DNA from: Bacillus_AD sp047238185 | Lineage (GTDB): Bacteria; Bacillota; Bacilli; Bacillales; DSM-1321 | DNA length: 64,000 nucleotides | Direction of reading: 5' to 3' | Assembly (NCBI RefSeq): GCF_047238185.1 | Contig: NZ_JBDFMI010000001.1 | Coordinates: 496,001-560,000 of the forward strand | Shown: piece by piece, positions 8,221 to 15,943 of the stretch | Numbering within the stretch: the first letter of the stretch is position 1 | Layout: each line of letters starts with the position of its first letter | Position numbers and translations under genes: made by a program | The notes under the pieces: model-generated | Seen by the model: only the letters and a program-made list of their open reading frames with translations | What the model was told of the DNA's origin: nothing | The model's database searches: none

Positions 8221-8847
8221 TCAATATTGGCGATACGGATGAATGTATGGATTCTGTGGGTATTGTTGGATATATTGGACTTGTTGATGCTTTCGATAAG
8301 AATTATTTTCGTTTATTCTGCAGTCCTTGTAAGGCCCGATATAAGTAGAGGGCTTAATAGGTGCAATTGCTTGTTCCCATTGGTTTTGATCCATGCAATA
8401 GGTATGAGACATGACATTTGCAGGAGTAAATGTCAAAATATCGGAACCTAAAATCACTTCTGGAGTAGGTGCGTTAAAAATGGCCAAAAGATGTGTATCA
8501 TCTATTAAAGCTATTTCATAATGCCACCATCCTTGAGGGACATTTGCCACTTGTCCAGGTGTAATGGTGAAATCGAGCAATTGTTTTGTGAAAGGATTCA
8601 GAATGGATACAGTAGCAGAACCGGAAATGCAATAGACGAGTTCGGCTGCATTTTGATGGTAATGCGGTTCCACAACATTATTTCTACTGAGGAAAATATC
8701 CAGGAGCGACACATTTTCAAGTGTGTTCAACTGTTGTATACCTAAAACATTGATATAGTTTTTGTTATCTTTCTGAAACAAGGTGCTATTATTTACATCA
8801 GATGTATACTGAGTGGATGGAGATGTATAATCCATATATGAAACCAT
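8221..8847 (-). CDS. cupin-domain protein with Tyr/Gln/Pro-rich tail
   Basis: The 208-residue protein has one cupin barrel (about 45-155). The first motif is PHYHQNAAELVYCISGSATVSI (His at about 62 and 64, Glu about 69) and a second motif contains VPQGWWHYEIAL. An N-terminal arm rich in Ser, Thr and Asn, and a C-terminal tail from about 178 rich in Tyr, Gln, Pro and His (YIQQYPQNPYIHPYRQY), flank it. Tails of this composition are common in spore surface proteins of Bacillaceae, so a coat-associated oxalate decarboxylase-like or structural cupin is possible. The start has AGAGGTGAAAAAG upstream. The last motif His (WWHYE) is kept, so metal binding is likely. Confidence 0.7.
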   Translation of the reverse strand: MVSYMDYTSPSTQYTSDVNNSTLFQKDNKNYINVLGIQQLNTLENVSLLDIFLSRNNVVEPHYHQNAAELVYCISGSATVSILNPFTKQLLDFTITPGQVANVPQGWWHYEIALIDDTHLLAIFNAPTPEVILGSDILTFTPANVMSHTYCMDQNQWEQAIAPIKPSTYIGPYKDCRINENNSYRKHQQVQYIQQYPQNPYIHPYRQY

Positions 8848-9364
8848 CAGTCTTTTTCACCTCTACTATTTATACATAAACTTATAGGCATGTTATGCAC
8901 CTATATTTAGTCCGGTGTGTATTTTTTAAGGAATTTGGAATTCTTTTTCAACAAGGGTTTATTATAGAAAGAAGGCTTGGCCATTGAAAAAAGGTCTGTG
9001 GAAAAAGAATACTCTGTTTTTATAAACTATGAAACAACTATAAAAGTAGAAGTTGTGTTTAACCAATTTGGACAAATTGGTCTACAAGGCTATAGGCAAG
9101 AACATGCACTCATTATTCGTTGAAATGGAAAGTGATCAAAGTTTTTTCATCTCTACTTTAGTGGAGCTAAAGGAATTGTTGGCCATTATGGTGATTTAAA
9201 TGGAATACGAAAATAAGATACTTATACACATAACAAGTAGAAGGCAAAGGCCGTTTTTTCTTATGGAACGTATGAGGAGGCTTCCTTATAGGGAAAAAAC
9301 AGTGTATTTCTAAACCGAAGGTGTGTCTTCAGATGAAGTATTCAATTATACATATCAATAAAAA
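8848..9364. other. intergenic stretch with decayed coding remnants
   Basis: This stretch has no intact gene. Around 8977-9216 one frame reads as plausible protein but is broken by two TGA codons (listed separately). From 9217 to 9355 no convincing frame, terminator or strong promoter is seen. AT-rich dyads start at 9356. Confidence 0.5.
8977..9216 (+). pseudogene. candidate decayed ORF with two in-frame TGA codons
   Basis: Starting at TTG 8977 (or GTG 8998), one frame runs for about 80 codons to TAA at 9214. It is interrupted by TGA at 9121 and TGA at 9133. Between and after the stops the translation still looks protein-like (SKFFHLYFSGAKGIVGHYGD). Both TGA codons could come from single TGG to TGA changes. 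I do not recognise the family. A chance open frame cannot be excluded. Confidence 0.3.
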
Positions 9365-9385
9365 TTTATTGTTAATCGATAAATA
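9356..9385. promoter_or_regulatory. overlapping AT-rich dyads, candidate operator of the DUF2975/XRE pair
   Basis: CAATAAA at 9356-9362 pairs perfectly with TTTATTG at 9366-9372. The second arm overlaps another dyad, ATTTATTG/CGATAAAT, at 9365-9385. The site lies 44-73 bases before a membrane protein/XRE regulator operon and may be the binding site of that regulator. Confidence 0.35.
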
Positions 9386-9428
9386 GTATGGTACATTCAA
9401 GGGTATAAAACTATGTGAGGTGCTTTTT

Positions 9429-9911
9429 ATGAAGAAAGTGTCAACGCTCTTTTTAAAGGTAACGGTTATTCTCATGGGAATTCCGGTTCTTGCCTTATGC
9501 ATCTTTTTGGTGCCTAAGATAGCGGATTATGCGGCAGTATTGGTTCCGGATAGTTCATTTATCAAATACCTCGTTATACTCTTTTTTTATGTAACAGCGA
9601 TCCCTTTTTACTTTGCTTTATATCAAACCTTTAAACTTTTATGCTATATTGACAAAAATAAAGCATTCTCGGAAATATCTGTGCGCCATTTGAAACAGAT
9701 AAAAAATTGTGCAATCACAATCAGTATTTTGTATGTGGCAGGCTTGCCGCTCTTTTATCTAATAGCGGATAGAGATGACGCCCCAGGTGTTATTCTGATC
9801 GGCTTGGTCATCATTTTTGCTTCAATGGTAATCGCTGTCTTTGCAGCTGTTCTTCAAAAACTGTTAAAAGAAGCGATTGATATAAAATCAGAAAATGACT
9901 TAACGGTCTGA
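9429..9911 (+). CDS. DUF2975 family membrane protein
   Basis: The 160-residue protein has four membrane helices (about 9-31, 44-66, 94-115 and 121-147) with a charged loop after helix 2 (CYIDKNKAFSEISVRHLKQIK). This matches the DUF2975 family, whose genes in Bacillaceae are regularly followed by a short XRE regulator of the YozG type, as here. The ATG at 9429 is chosen because GAGGTG lies 6 bases before it; the GTG at 9420 is part of that binding site. Function is unknown; coupling to a DNA-binding protein suggests a small sensory or export unit. Confidence 0.75.
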   Translation: MKKVSTLFLKVTVILMGIPVLALCIFLVPKIADYAAVLVPDSSFIKYLVILFFYVTAIPFYFALYQTFKLLCYIDKNKAFSEISVRHLKQIKNCAITISILYVAGLPLFYLIADRDDAPGVILIGLVIIFASMVIAVFAAVLQKLLKEAIDIKSENDLTV

Positions 9912-9921
9912 GGTGATAAAC

Positions 9922-10143
9922 ATGGCAATAATAATCAATATTGATGTGATGTTGGCCAAAAGAAAAATGAGTGTAACGGAACTGTCAGAGAGGGTTGGAA
10001 TAACAATGGCTAACCTTTCTATATTGAAGAATGGGAAGGCAAAGGCTATTAGGCTAACAACGTTAGAGGCCATTTGCAAAGCGTTGGACTGCCAGCCTGG
10101 AGACATTTTAGAATATAAAAGCGATGAAAGCACTCAAGACTAG
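9922..10143 (+). CDS. XRE-family regulator (YozG-like)
   Basis: The 73-residue protein is a single Cro/C1-type helix-turn-helix domain (about 4-64). The recognition region is SVTELSERVGITMANLSILKNGKA and the following helix is LTTLEAICKALDCQPGDILEY, typical of the YozG group. The start ATG has AGGTGA 5 bases upstream, overlapping the end of the DUF2975 gene. It probably represses its own operon; AT-rich dyads upstream of the pair are the candidate operator. Confidence 0.85.
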   Translation: MAIIINIDVMLAKRKMSVTELSERVGITMANLSILKNGKAKAIRLTTLEAICKALDCQPGDILEYKSDESTQD

Positions 10144-10181
10144 TAGACAACAAATTCAAGATTCGATGGGGGGAAAGCTGG

Positions 10182-10205
10182 GGCTGCCATCTAGGCAGCC
10201 TTTTC
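10182..10205 (+). terminator. terminator after XRE gene
   Basis: GGCTGCC pairs perfectly with GGCAGCC around a 5-base loop, followed by TTTTCATTTT. Confidence 0.8.
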
Positions 10206-10329
10206 ATTTTGGAATGTATGGAGCAGAATAGCCGAATACCCCTTAACGAAAAGAGAATGCATGATGGAATGTAAATCACAGATGAACTACTCATATATGA
10301 AAAGAACGTACTGAAAGGGGGACGAAATA

Positions 10330-11619
10330 TTGGATGGAAGATTATCATCACATATACAAGAATACGTTGATTCTCCTGAAAAACAGGTACAGCTATACAG
10401 AAGGACGCTAATTATTGTTGTAATATCCCAAATGTTTGGGGGAGCGGGATTGGCGGCAGGTATAACTGTTGGAGCGTTAATTGCCCAAGATATGTTAGGT
10501 ACAAGCAGCTTTGCTGGTGTTCCGACTGCATTATTCACGTTAGGTTCTGCTTTAGCAGCTTTCCTAGTTGGTTGGCTATCGCAACGTTTTGGCAGAAGAT
10601 TTGGTCTTTCCACTGGTTTTATTGCCGGTGGAATCGGGGCGATAGGTGTAGTTGCAGCGGCTAAAACAGACAGCATTGCGCTTTTGTTTTTTTCATTGTT
10701 TATATATGGGGCAGGTACTGCAACTAACTTACAGGCGCGATATGCTGGAACTGACATGGCCAATTCGGCTCAAAGGGCCACAGCTGTCAGTATTGCTATG
10801 GTGTCAACTACGTTAGGTGCTGTCGCAGGTCCTAATTTAGTTGATGTAATGGGCGGATTTGCCACTTCGGTAGGAGTTCCGCCATTGTCAGACCCATTTT
10901 TATTGGCTGCCGCTGCTTATATTCTTGCTGGATTGATTTTGATGATTCTACTCCGGCCGGATCCTTTTATCGTTGCAAAAGCAATTGTAGATTCTAAAGC
11001 CAGGAGCCTTCAATCCGAACATAGTTCGGATAAGGAGGGAAATGAGAAAAATAAACGTGGTATTATGGTTGGGGCGGCCGTCATGATCCTCACACAAATG
11101 ATTATGGTGGCCATTATGACTATGACTCCCGTGCACATGAAACACCATGGGCAAGAAATGGCTCAAGTGGGGATAGTAATTGGAATCCACGTTGGGGCAA
11201 TGTATCTTCCTTCACTTGTGACCGGTTATTTGGTCGATAAAATGGGCCGTACTTTTATGGCAGTTGCTTCAGGAGCTACATTATTAAGTGCTGGTTTAGT
11301 GGCTGCTCTAGTTCCTGCAGACTCTATGCCAGGGCTTATTTTGGCCTTAGCATTGCTAGGAATCGGTTGGAACTTCGGTTTAATAAGCGGGACAGCACTG
11401 ATTATTGATGCGGCATCACCGGACACCCGAGCTAAAACGCAAGGTACTGTAGATGTATTGATTGCTTTAGCTGGAGCATCAGGAGGCGCTTTATCTGGCT
11501 TTATTGTTGCACAATCAAGTTATGCTGCTTTGGCTTTCATTGGAGCCATCCTTTCGCTAGCCATGATTCCAATTGTCGTTTGGGTGCGAATCACATCACA
11601 AAGCGAGAGATCTCTTTAA
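10330..11619 (+). CDS. MFS transporter, 12 predicted membrane helices
   Basis: The 429-residue protein starts at TTG with AAAGGGGG 9 bases upstream. A hydrophilic N-terminus of about 22 residues leads into twelve hydrophobic segments with a charged central loop (about 218-245). Motif A of the major facilitator family is visible after helix 2 as GWLSQRFGRRFG (about 77-88), and a related copy follows in the second half (VDKMGRT, about 302-308). The protein probably exports or imports a small solute with protons. The substrate is not deducible. It stands alone between two terminators. Confidence 0.85.
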   Translation: MDGRLSSHIQEYVDSPEKQVQLYRRTLIIVVISQMFGGAGLAAGITVGALIAQDMLGTSSFAGVPTALFTLGSALAAFLVGWLSQRFGRRFGLSTGFIAGGIGAIGVVAAAKTDSIALLFFSLFIYGAGTATNLQARYAGTDMANSAQRATAVSIAMVSTTLGAVAGPNLVDVMGGFATSVGVPPLSDPFLLAAAAYILAGLILMILLRPDPFIVAKAIVDSKARSLQSEHSSDKEGNEKNKRGIMVGAAVMILTQMIMVAIMTMTPVHMKHHGQEMAQVGIVIGIHVGAMYLPSLVTGYLVDKMGRTFMAVASGATLLSAGLVAALVPADSMPGLILALALLGIGWNFGLISGTALIIDAASPDTRAKTQGTVDVLIALAGASGGALSGFIVAQSSYAALAFIGAILSLAMIPIVVWVRITSQSERSL

Positions 11620-11652
11620 GTTAGCAGATATGCAATTCAATAAGAAAAGAAG

Positions 11653-11688
11653 AACGCTTAGGGAAATACACCCCCAAGCGTTTTTTTT
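11653..11688 (+). terminator. terminator after MFS gene
   Basis: AACGCTT pairs with AAGCGTT, extended by AGGG opposite CCCC, followed by eight T residues. Confidence 0.85.
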
Positions 11689-11781
11689 GGTTTTATTATC
11701 TCAAAGAATTTTACCTATAGATAATGTTCTCTAAAAGAGAAATCGTTAGCATACACGCATCCTTTCTCATTTGCAGACTAA

Positions 11782-12414
11782 TTAGTTTGAAATGACCGTA
11801 TAACGTTGATTCAAATGTTTGGGCTGCTCGATTTCATCCAAAGCTGCTGTGGCAAAGTCAGCATAGCTTAAGTAGCTTTCACCTTGAGTATTTACAAGAA
11901 GGACATCTTCACCAGTACGGTAACCCGTTTTTTCTCCACTTGGATCGAAAATGGCTGATGGGCTGATAAATGTCCAGTGAAAGCCTTGGGATTGCTGCAA
12001 ATCTTCAAGGTTTTTCCCTTGGTTTGAAGCTGTCGGAATAAACTCATCAGGAAAATCAGCTGTATCCATCACACGCGTTGTTTTTTGCTCATCTGCATAA
12101 AGGCTGCCGGCGCCTCCCACAACAATCAAGCGCGTGTCTGGCGCTCCTTTCATTGCATCTATCAATACTCTGCCAGCTTGGACATGAAGGTTTTCTTGGC
12201 CGGGGACAGCGCCAAATGCGTTTACAATGGCGTCGAACGGTTTGAGATCATCCGCCTTTAAATCAAAAATATCTTTTTCAATGACGTTTACCTTAGAGTC
12301 TGTTACCTTTTGGGCATTTCTGACGATAGCTGCCACTTCATGCCCTCTTTCCGCCGCTTCCTTTAACAATAGATTTCCGGCCTTTCCTGTTGCGCCGATG
12401 ATAGCAATTTTCAT
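11782..12414 (-). CDS. NAD(P)-binding reductase (NmrA/YwnB-like)
   Basis: The 210-residue protein begins with a Rossmann motif, MKIAIIGATGKAGN (GxxGxxG). It continues through VNAFGAVPGQ (about 69-78) and VVGGAGSLY (about 104-112), as in atypical short-chain dehydrogenases of the NmrA/YwnB group. These bind NAD(P)H and act as oxidoreductases or redox sensors. The frame is open upstream, but the ATG at 12414 is chosen because AAAGGAGG lies just before it. A perfect 38-bp palindrome sits in the promoter region, indicating tight control by a dimeric repressor not encoded next door. The gene is alone on the minus strand. Confidence 0.85.
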   Translation of the reverse strand: MKIAIIGATGKAGNLLLKEAAERGHEVAAIVRNAQKVTDSKVNVIEKDIFDLKADDLKPFDAIVNAFGAVPGQENLHVQAGRVLIDAMKGAPDTRLIVVGGAGSLYADEQKTTRVMDTADFPDEFIPTASNQGKNLEDLQQSQGFHWTFISPSAIFDPSGEKTGYRTGEDVLLVNTQGESYLSYADFATAALDEIEQPKHLNQRYTVISN

Positions 12415-12435
12415 TATGTATTCCTCCTTTTTAGA

Positions 12436-12473
12436 TGTAACTTTAATTGTTACATGTAACAATTAAAGTTACA
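12436..12473. promoter_or_regulatory. perfect 38-bp palindrome, candidate double operator
   Basis: The 38 bases read the same on both strands. Each 19-base half is itself a dyad of the form TGTAAC-N7-GTTACA, so the site offers two abutting operators. It starts 22 bases upstream of the reductase start codon and would overlap its promoter. Confidence 0.75.
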
Positions 12474-12606
12474 ACTGTTTTATAGTCAAATGATAAGGCC
12501 TTCTGCATCAAATTAGGAATTGTAACAATGGTTTCCAAAATTTTATGAAATAGTGTGCTCTGAACCAAAAGCCCCCTTTTGTATACACTACTATAGGTGA
12601 TCCAAA

Positions 12607-13242
12607 ATGGTGATCGAAGAGACGGTTACAGATTCAACGACCTTTGCATTATGGATTGAAGCTATTGGAACAATTTTGTCAGCGATCGGCAATACACCGA
12701 GTAACATCTTCAGCCAATCTTTTTTATATAATCTTGATAATATCGGCGATATTCTTCAGGTAACGGGAACTGGGATTCAAATTGATGATGAAAGAGTTCT
12801 CTCTCTGAATAAACTGGGCAACTATATTATAGCTGCGGGCAATTTGGAGGAAATAGCCGCTGATTTTCTCCTTGAAAGGGAATCAGGCTTACAACAGCTG
12901 CTATTAAATCAAGGGAATGCCATCCAGGCAGCGGGAACGGGGCTAGCAGTCATTTATTCATTTGGACAGACACCGACTCTTTCCAATATTTATGGCTTAT
13001 ACGCTAATGTATTGCAGTTGGTCGGGCTGGCTCTGCAAGTGCTGGCGGGAGGATTCCCTTCTGACAATGAGACAGGGACAGTCATCAATACGATCGGCAA
13101 TTGGGTGCAGGCATCAGGAGCCGTTCTGGCAGTTGTGAGCCAGGAATTGGAGAATGCGGATAGTTCTAATGAGTCTGAAAGCAGCGTTAATGGGGAAGGA
13201 AAATATAACTATAGCTTTTACCTTCAGCATTCAACCGCTTGA
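12607..13242 (+). CDS. internally repetitive protein (possibly DUF6944)
   Basis: The 211-residue protein has about five or six loosely repeated units of 35-45 residues. Each carries an IGN/GN-x-IQAAGTG-like core: WIEAIGTILSAIGN, LDNIGDILQVTGTGIQ, LNKLGNYIIAAGN, LLNQGNAIQAAGTGLAV, INTIGNWVQASGAVLAV. It is rich in Gly, Ala, Ile and Leu, lacks a signal peptide and ends with a Ser/Glu/Asn-rich tail. It resembles small repetitive Bacillus proteins annotated as DUF6944, which is a recollection, not a search. The start has AGGTGA 7 bases upstream and a terminator follows. Function unknown; amphipathic repeats suggest membrane or spore-surface association. Confidence 0.7.
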   Translation: MVIEETVTDSTTFALWIEAIGTILSAIGNTPSNIFSQSFLYNLDNIGDILQVTGTGIQIDDERVLSLNKLGNYIIAAGNLEEIAADFLLERESGLQQLLLNQGNAIQAAGTGLAVIYSFGQTPTLSNIYGLYANVLQLVGLALQVLAGGFPSDNETGTVINTIGNWVQASGAVLAVVSQELENADSSNESESSVNGEGKYNYSFYLQHSTA

Positions 13243-13279
13243 AAACACTCGTCCAGCCATTTATGGAGGGGTGTTTTTT
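13242..13279 (+). terminator. terminator after repetitive protein gene
   Basis: AAAACACTC pairs with GGGTGTTTT with wobble, plus an inner CCA/TGG pairing, followed by TTTTTT. It starts at the stop codon. Confidence 0.7.
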
Positions 13280-13485
13280 ACTGCAGGTAAAAGAAGGATT
13301 ATACAAAAATTAAGAGAATATATGGAAAAGAATGAATAAAAAAAGGATAATGAAAACTATTTCTTGCCTATGAAGCGAAAACATCAGATGGATTGCTTCC
13401 AATGTAATAACACCTATTCTTAGAATCAGCGATGGAATCTATTCAGGAAGCATACGGAAAGCGATGCGAAATAGGAGGAGGAAGC

Positions 13486-14313
13486 ATGAACGCAAAATTG
13501 CCTGATAAAGTTCAATGCCTTTTACATATGTACATAGAGAGGATGAATGTTCTCATTCCTGATATGGTTGAAGGTTTATATATACATGGTTCACTCGCAT
13601 TAGGGGCATTTGTTGAACGATCGAGTGATATCGATTTCATTACTGTCATAAAGCGCCCCCTCACAAATGAAGAGCTGGAAAAAGTGGCAGACATCCATCG
13701 TTGGATAGCCGCTTCCTATCCTTCTCCAGAAATGGATGGAGTCTATATGACTAAGGGCGATTTGGAAGATGTACATTCGGAATGCCAATCATTACCATAC
13801 GTTAGTAGCGGTGAATTGTATGTCGGGCCATATTTCAATGATAATCCAGTTACTTGGCATGTTATGGAAAAATACGGAATCAGAGTATTGGGCCCTGAAA
13901 CCTGTGGGTTGAACCTTAGAGGCAAAGCAGGCAGCCTGATTCCTTATGTGATCGCGAATATGAACAGCTACTGGACTTCAAGAGTTGGCGGTTTGGAAGC
14001 GGGCAAAGACAGCATCAGTCTACTTTCAAAGGAGCAGATTGATGTAGAAATTGAATGGTCTGTTCTAGGCTTATTAAGGCAATTTTATACGATAAGAGAG
14101 GATGCGGTTATTTCAAAGCTCGGAGCAGGCGAGTACGCTCTTAATCATGTGGCGGAGGAATGGCGGCCGATTATCCGGGAAGCAATCTCAATCCGCCTCG
14201 GAAAAACGGATCGTGTTTATAGAACGGAGAGGGAAAGAGTAGAGACGATGATCGATTTTATGAAATACATTATGGATCAATACCTCATGATAAAGAAGGA
14301 GGAATGGCGGTGA
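13486..14313 (+). CDS. aminoglycoside nucleotidyltransferase-like protein (ANT(3'')/ANT(9) fold)
   Basis: The 275-residue protein has a nucleotidyltransferase core: GLYIHGSLALGAF with Gly35-Ser36, then Asp48 and Asp50 of DID as metal ligands. The all-helical C-terminal domain resembles AadA-type adenylyltransferases (DUF4111). Such enzymes add AMP to streptomycin or spectinomycin; many chromosomal copies have unverified activity. ATG 13486 is chosen because of the adjacent AGGAGGAGG; the frame is open further upstream without a ribosome binding site. Its stop overlaps the GTG start of the next gene (GTGA), indicating coupling to an unknown protein. Confidence 0.8.
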   Translation: MNAKLPDKVQCLLHMYIERMNVLIPDMVEGLYIHGSLALGAFVERSSDIDFITVIKRPLTNEELEKVADIHRWIAASYPSPEMDGVYMTKGDLEDVHSECQSLPYVSSGELYVGPYFNDNPVTWHVMEKYGIRVLGPETCGLNLRGKAGSLIPYVIANMNSYWTSRVGGLEAGKDSISLLSKEQIDVEIEWSVLGLLRQFYTIREDAVISKLGAGEYALNHVAEEWRPIIREAISIRLGKTDRVYRTERERVETMIDFMKYIMDQYLMIKKEEWR

Positions 14314-14915
14314 GCAATTTTCCTGGCAGTCGATTTTCAACTATTTATGATGAAGAACTGATTCCGATTGATAGGCAAATATGTGCCCTTATAAAGAAAA
14401 GAAATGATTTATCACCGCAATCCGGTTTTCCGCCAGACTCCCTTTTGATGGAATGGATAAGGGAGTTTGGATTCCATGAAGACTTTATTCGGTCTGTTTT
14501 CAGCACGTTGAGATTGTCAGAGTTTTTCAAGCCGAAAATAGAGCCTGCAGGATATCGTAAGCATCTGCCAGTGCTGCGTTCGACTGAAGTGAATCAACGC
14601 TTCTATTCTGTTTCGTATATACGCCAATATGAGAATGCGAGCGTCATCCAGCTGCATATCGATTGGAATGAGGAAGTCATCACCCATATCCGCATAGATA
14701 GAAGTGAGCGGAAAACTCTTGGATTATGGATAGGGGAAGAGTATGAATGCCGACAGGAACGAAGCGGCGGATCGAACGGCTATTATTCGCACACATTTAT
14801 CGTTTCTCCGCCGCTGCCGGATGATTTAATCGGCGTAAAGCTGCTCTTTATAGAATATAGCGATCCTTTTGGCGATGAACCGACAGGGTTGGAGATCAAG
14901 ATGGATATTGGATGA
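14310..14915 (+). CDS. conserved-looking hypothetical protein
   Basis: The 201-residue soluble protein has no motif I recognise. It is acidic, with a helical first half and a beta-rich second half (about 85-200) rich in aromatic residues and containing EYECRQERSGG. GTG 14310 is preferred over ATG 14304 because AAGGAGG leaves 7 bases to the GTG but only 1 to the ATG, and the GTG overlaps the stop of the nucleotidyltransferase gene. It is probably translated together with that gene. Confidence 0.65.
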   Translation: MSNFPGSRFSTIYDEELIPIDRQICALIKKRNDLSPQSGFPPDSLLMEWIREFGFHEDFIRSVFSTLRLSEFFKPKIEPAGYRKHLPVLRSTEVNQRFYSVSYIRQYENASVIQLHIDWNEEVITHIRIDRSERKTLGLWIGEEYECRQERSGGSNGYYSHTFIVSPPLPDDLIGVKLLFIEYSDPFGDEPTGLEIKMDIG

Positions 14916-14979
14916 TATGTGCAACTAATAGCTAATCGGCAACTGGCATAGCAAAAAAGAAGGGGAAGGAGAAAAGAAA

Positions 14980-15867
14980 GTGAAGCTTATACCGACAGAT
15001 TCGGATATACAGTTCTGGATAGATACGTATGTACCTTTGAAAGATCTCTTTTTTATAACAGAAGTTGACCTTGAGAAGTTGAACATAGATGTCCGCCATG
15101 TTCTTTTGATGCCTAGCAAAGAATTTTTTCAGCATCCGTCTTATAGCCAAATTGGCTTTGTAAATAGTTATGAATATTGGAATATAAAGAAATGCACTTA
15201 TGTAATTGTAGCCCGGCCGGAGTGGATTGAACAATTGCCGGAGAAGAAACGGGCATATTTATTGAATGTCCAGATAGAGATAGGAAGGGGATTGGTATGG
15301 CCGATTTCCTTTTTTGAAAAAGGGGTAAACTTGCCGTCTCGTTATATTGTAGGAGAATCTATCGTGATCCAGCGTAACATGTGGGATATGCTAAGCGCAG
15401 ATATAAAAAAAGCCGCTATGATGAAAATGGTGGGAAAGTGGTGGGAGGATGGAAAGTGTGAAGCCATTCATGACGGTGTACCATCACATGTAAAATTATA
15501 TGCCAATTCGTTTGGGAGACATGAAGGCGCCAATTGTTTAGCGGCTGTTATCTTTGCAGTCAGCGGGACAGAGTGGATGATGAATGAATGGCTTCACCAG
15601 GAAACATTTTTAGAGTGCTTGAAGCAGCACTTATATTCTGAAACAGCAGCTGAGGTTTTTTTTGCTGGAGATGTTGCTGTCTGGAAGGATGGTAATGGAG
15701 TTATCCAGCATGCCTCTTATTATTGCGGGGAACAGATTTTTTTCAATAAACAGGGACAGACCACTTATAATGCATGGAAATTGGTGGCCGAAAACGATTT
15801 AATGGTTGAATGGCAAGACTTAAGTATACATATTTATCGAAAAAAACAAAAGTACATAACGAGCTAA
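14980..15867 (+). CDS. hypothetical protein with NlpC/P60-like C-terminal region
   Basis: The 295-residue protein starts at GTG with GGAAGGAG upstream. The N-terminal 170 residues are unfamiliar. The C-terminal part resembles a papain-like NlpC/P60 or CHAP fold: a possible nucleophile Cys186 in GANCLAAV, then GDVAVWKDGNG (230-240), a possible His244 in IQHASYY, and EQIFFNKQG (251-259). The order Cys, GD-strand, His matches NlpC/P60 enzymes, which act on peptide or amide bonds. There is no signal peptide, so a cytosolic amidase or peptidase role is more likely than wall hydrolysis. The assignment is tentative. It follows the nucleotidyltransferase pair on the same strand. Confidence 0.6.
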   Translation: MKLIPTDSDIQFWIDTYVPLKDLFFITEVDLEKLNIDVRHVLLMPSKEFFQHPSYSQIGFVNSYEYWNIKKCTYVIVARPEWIEQLPEKKRAYLLNVQIEIGRGLVWPISFFEKGVNLPSRYIVGESIVIQRNMWDMLSADIKKAAMMKMVGKWWEDGKCEAIHDGVPSHVKLYANSFGRHEGANCLAAVIFAVSGTEWMMNEWLHQETFLECLKQHLYSETAAEVFFAGDVAVWKDGNGVIQHASYYCGEQIFFNKQGQTTYNAWKLVAENDLMVEWQDLSIHIYRKKQKYITS

Positions 15868-15943
15868 TATTAGAAGGAAATGGAAGTCAAATGCAGAAAT
15901 ATATAATTGGTTAAACATGTTTGAAATGGAAGGAGAAGAGCAC

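Noticed and set aside
12436..12473. Palindrome as a rho-independent terminator
   Set aside because: It has no T-run on either side, lies upstream of a gene and is exactly symmetric with nested dyads, which fits an operator.
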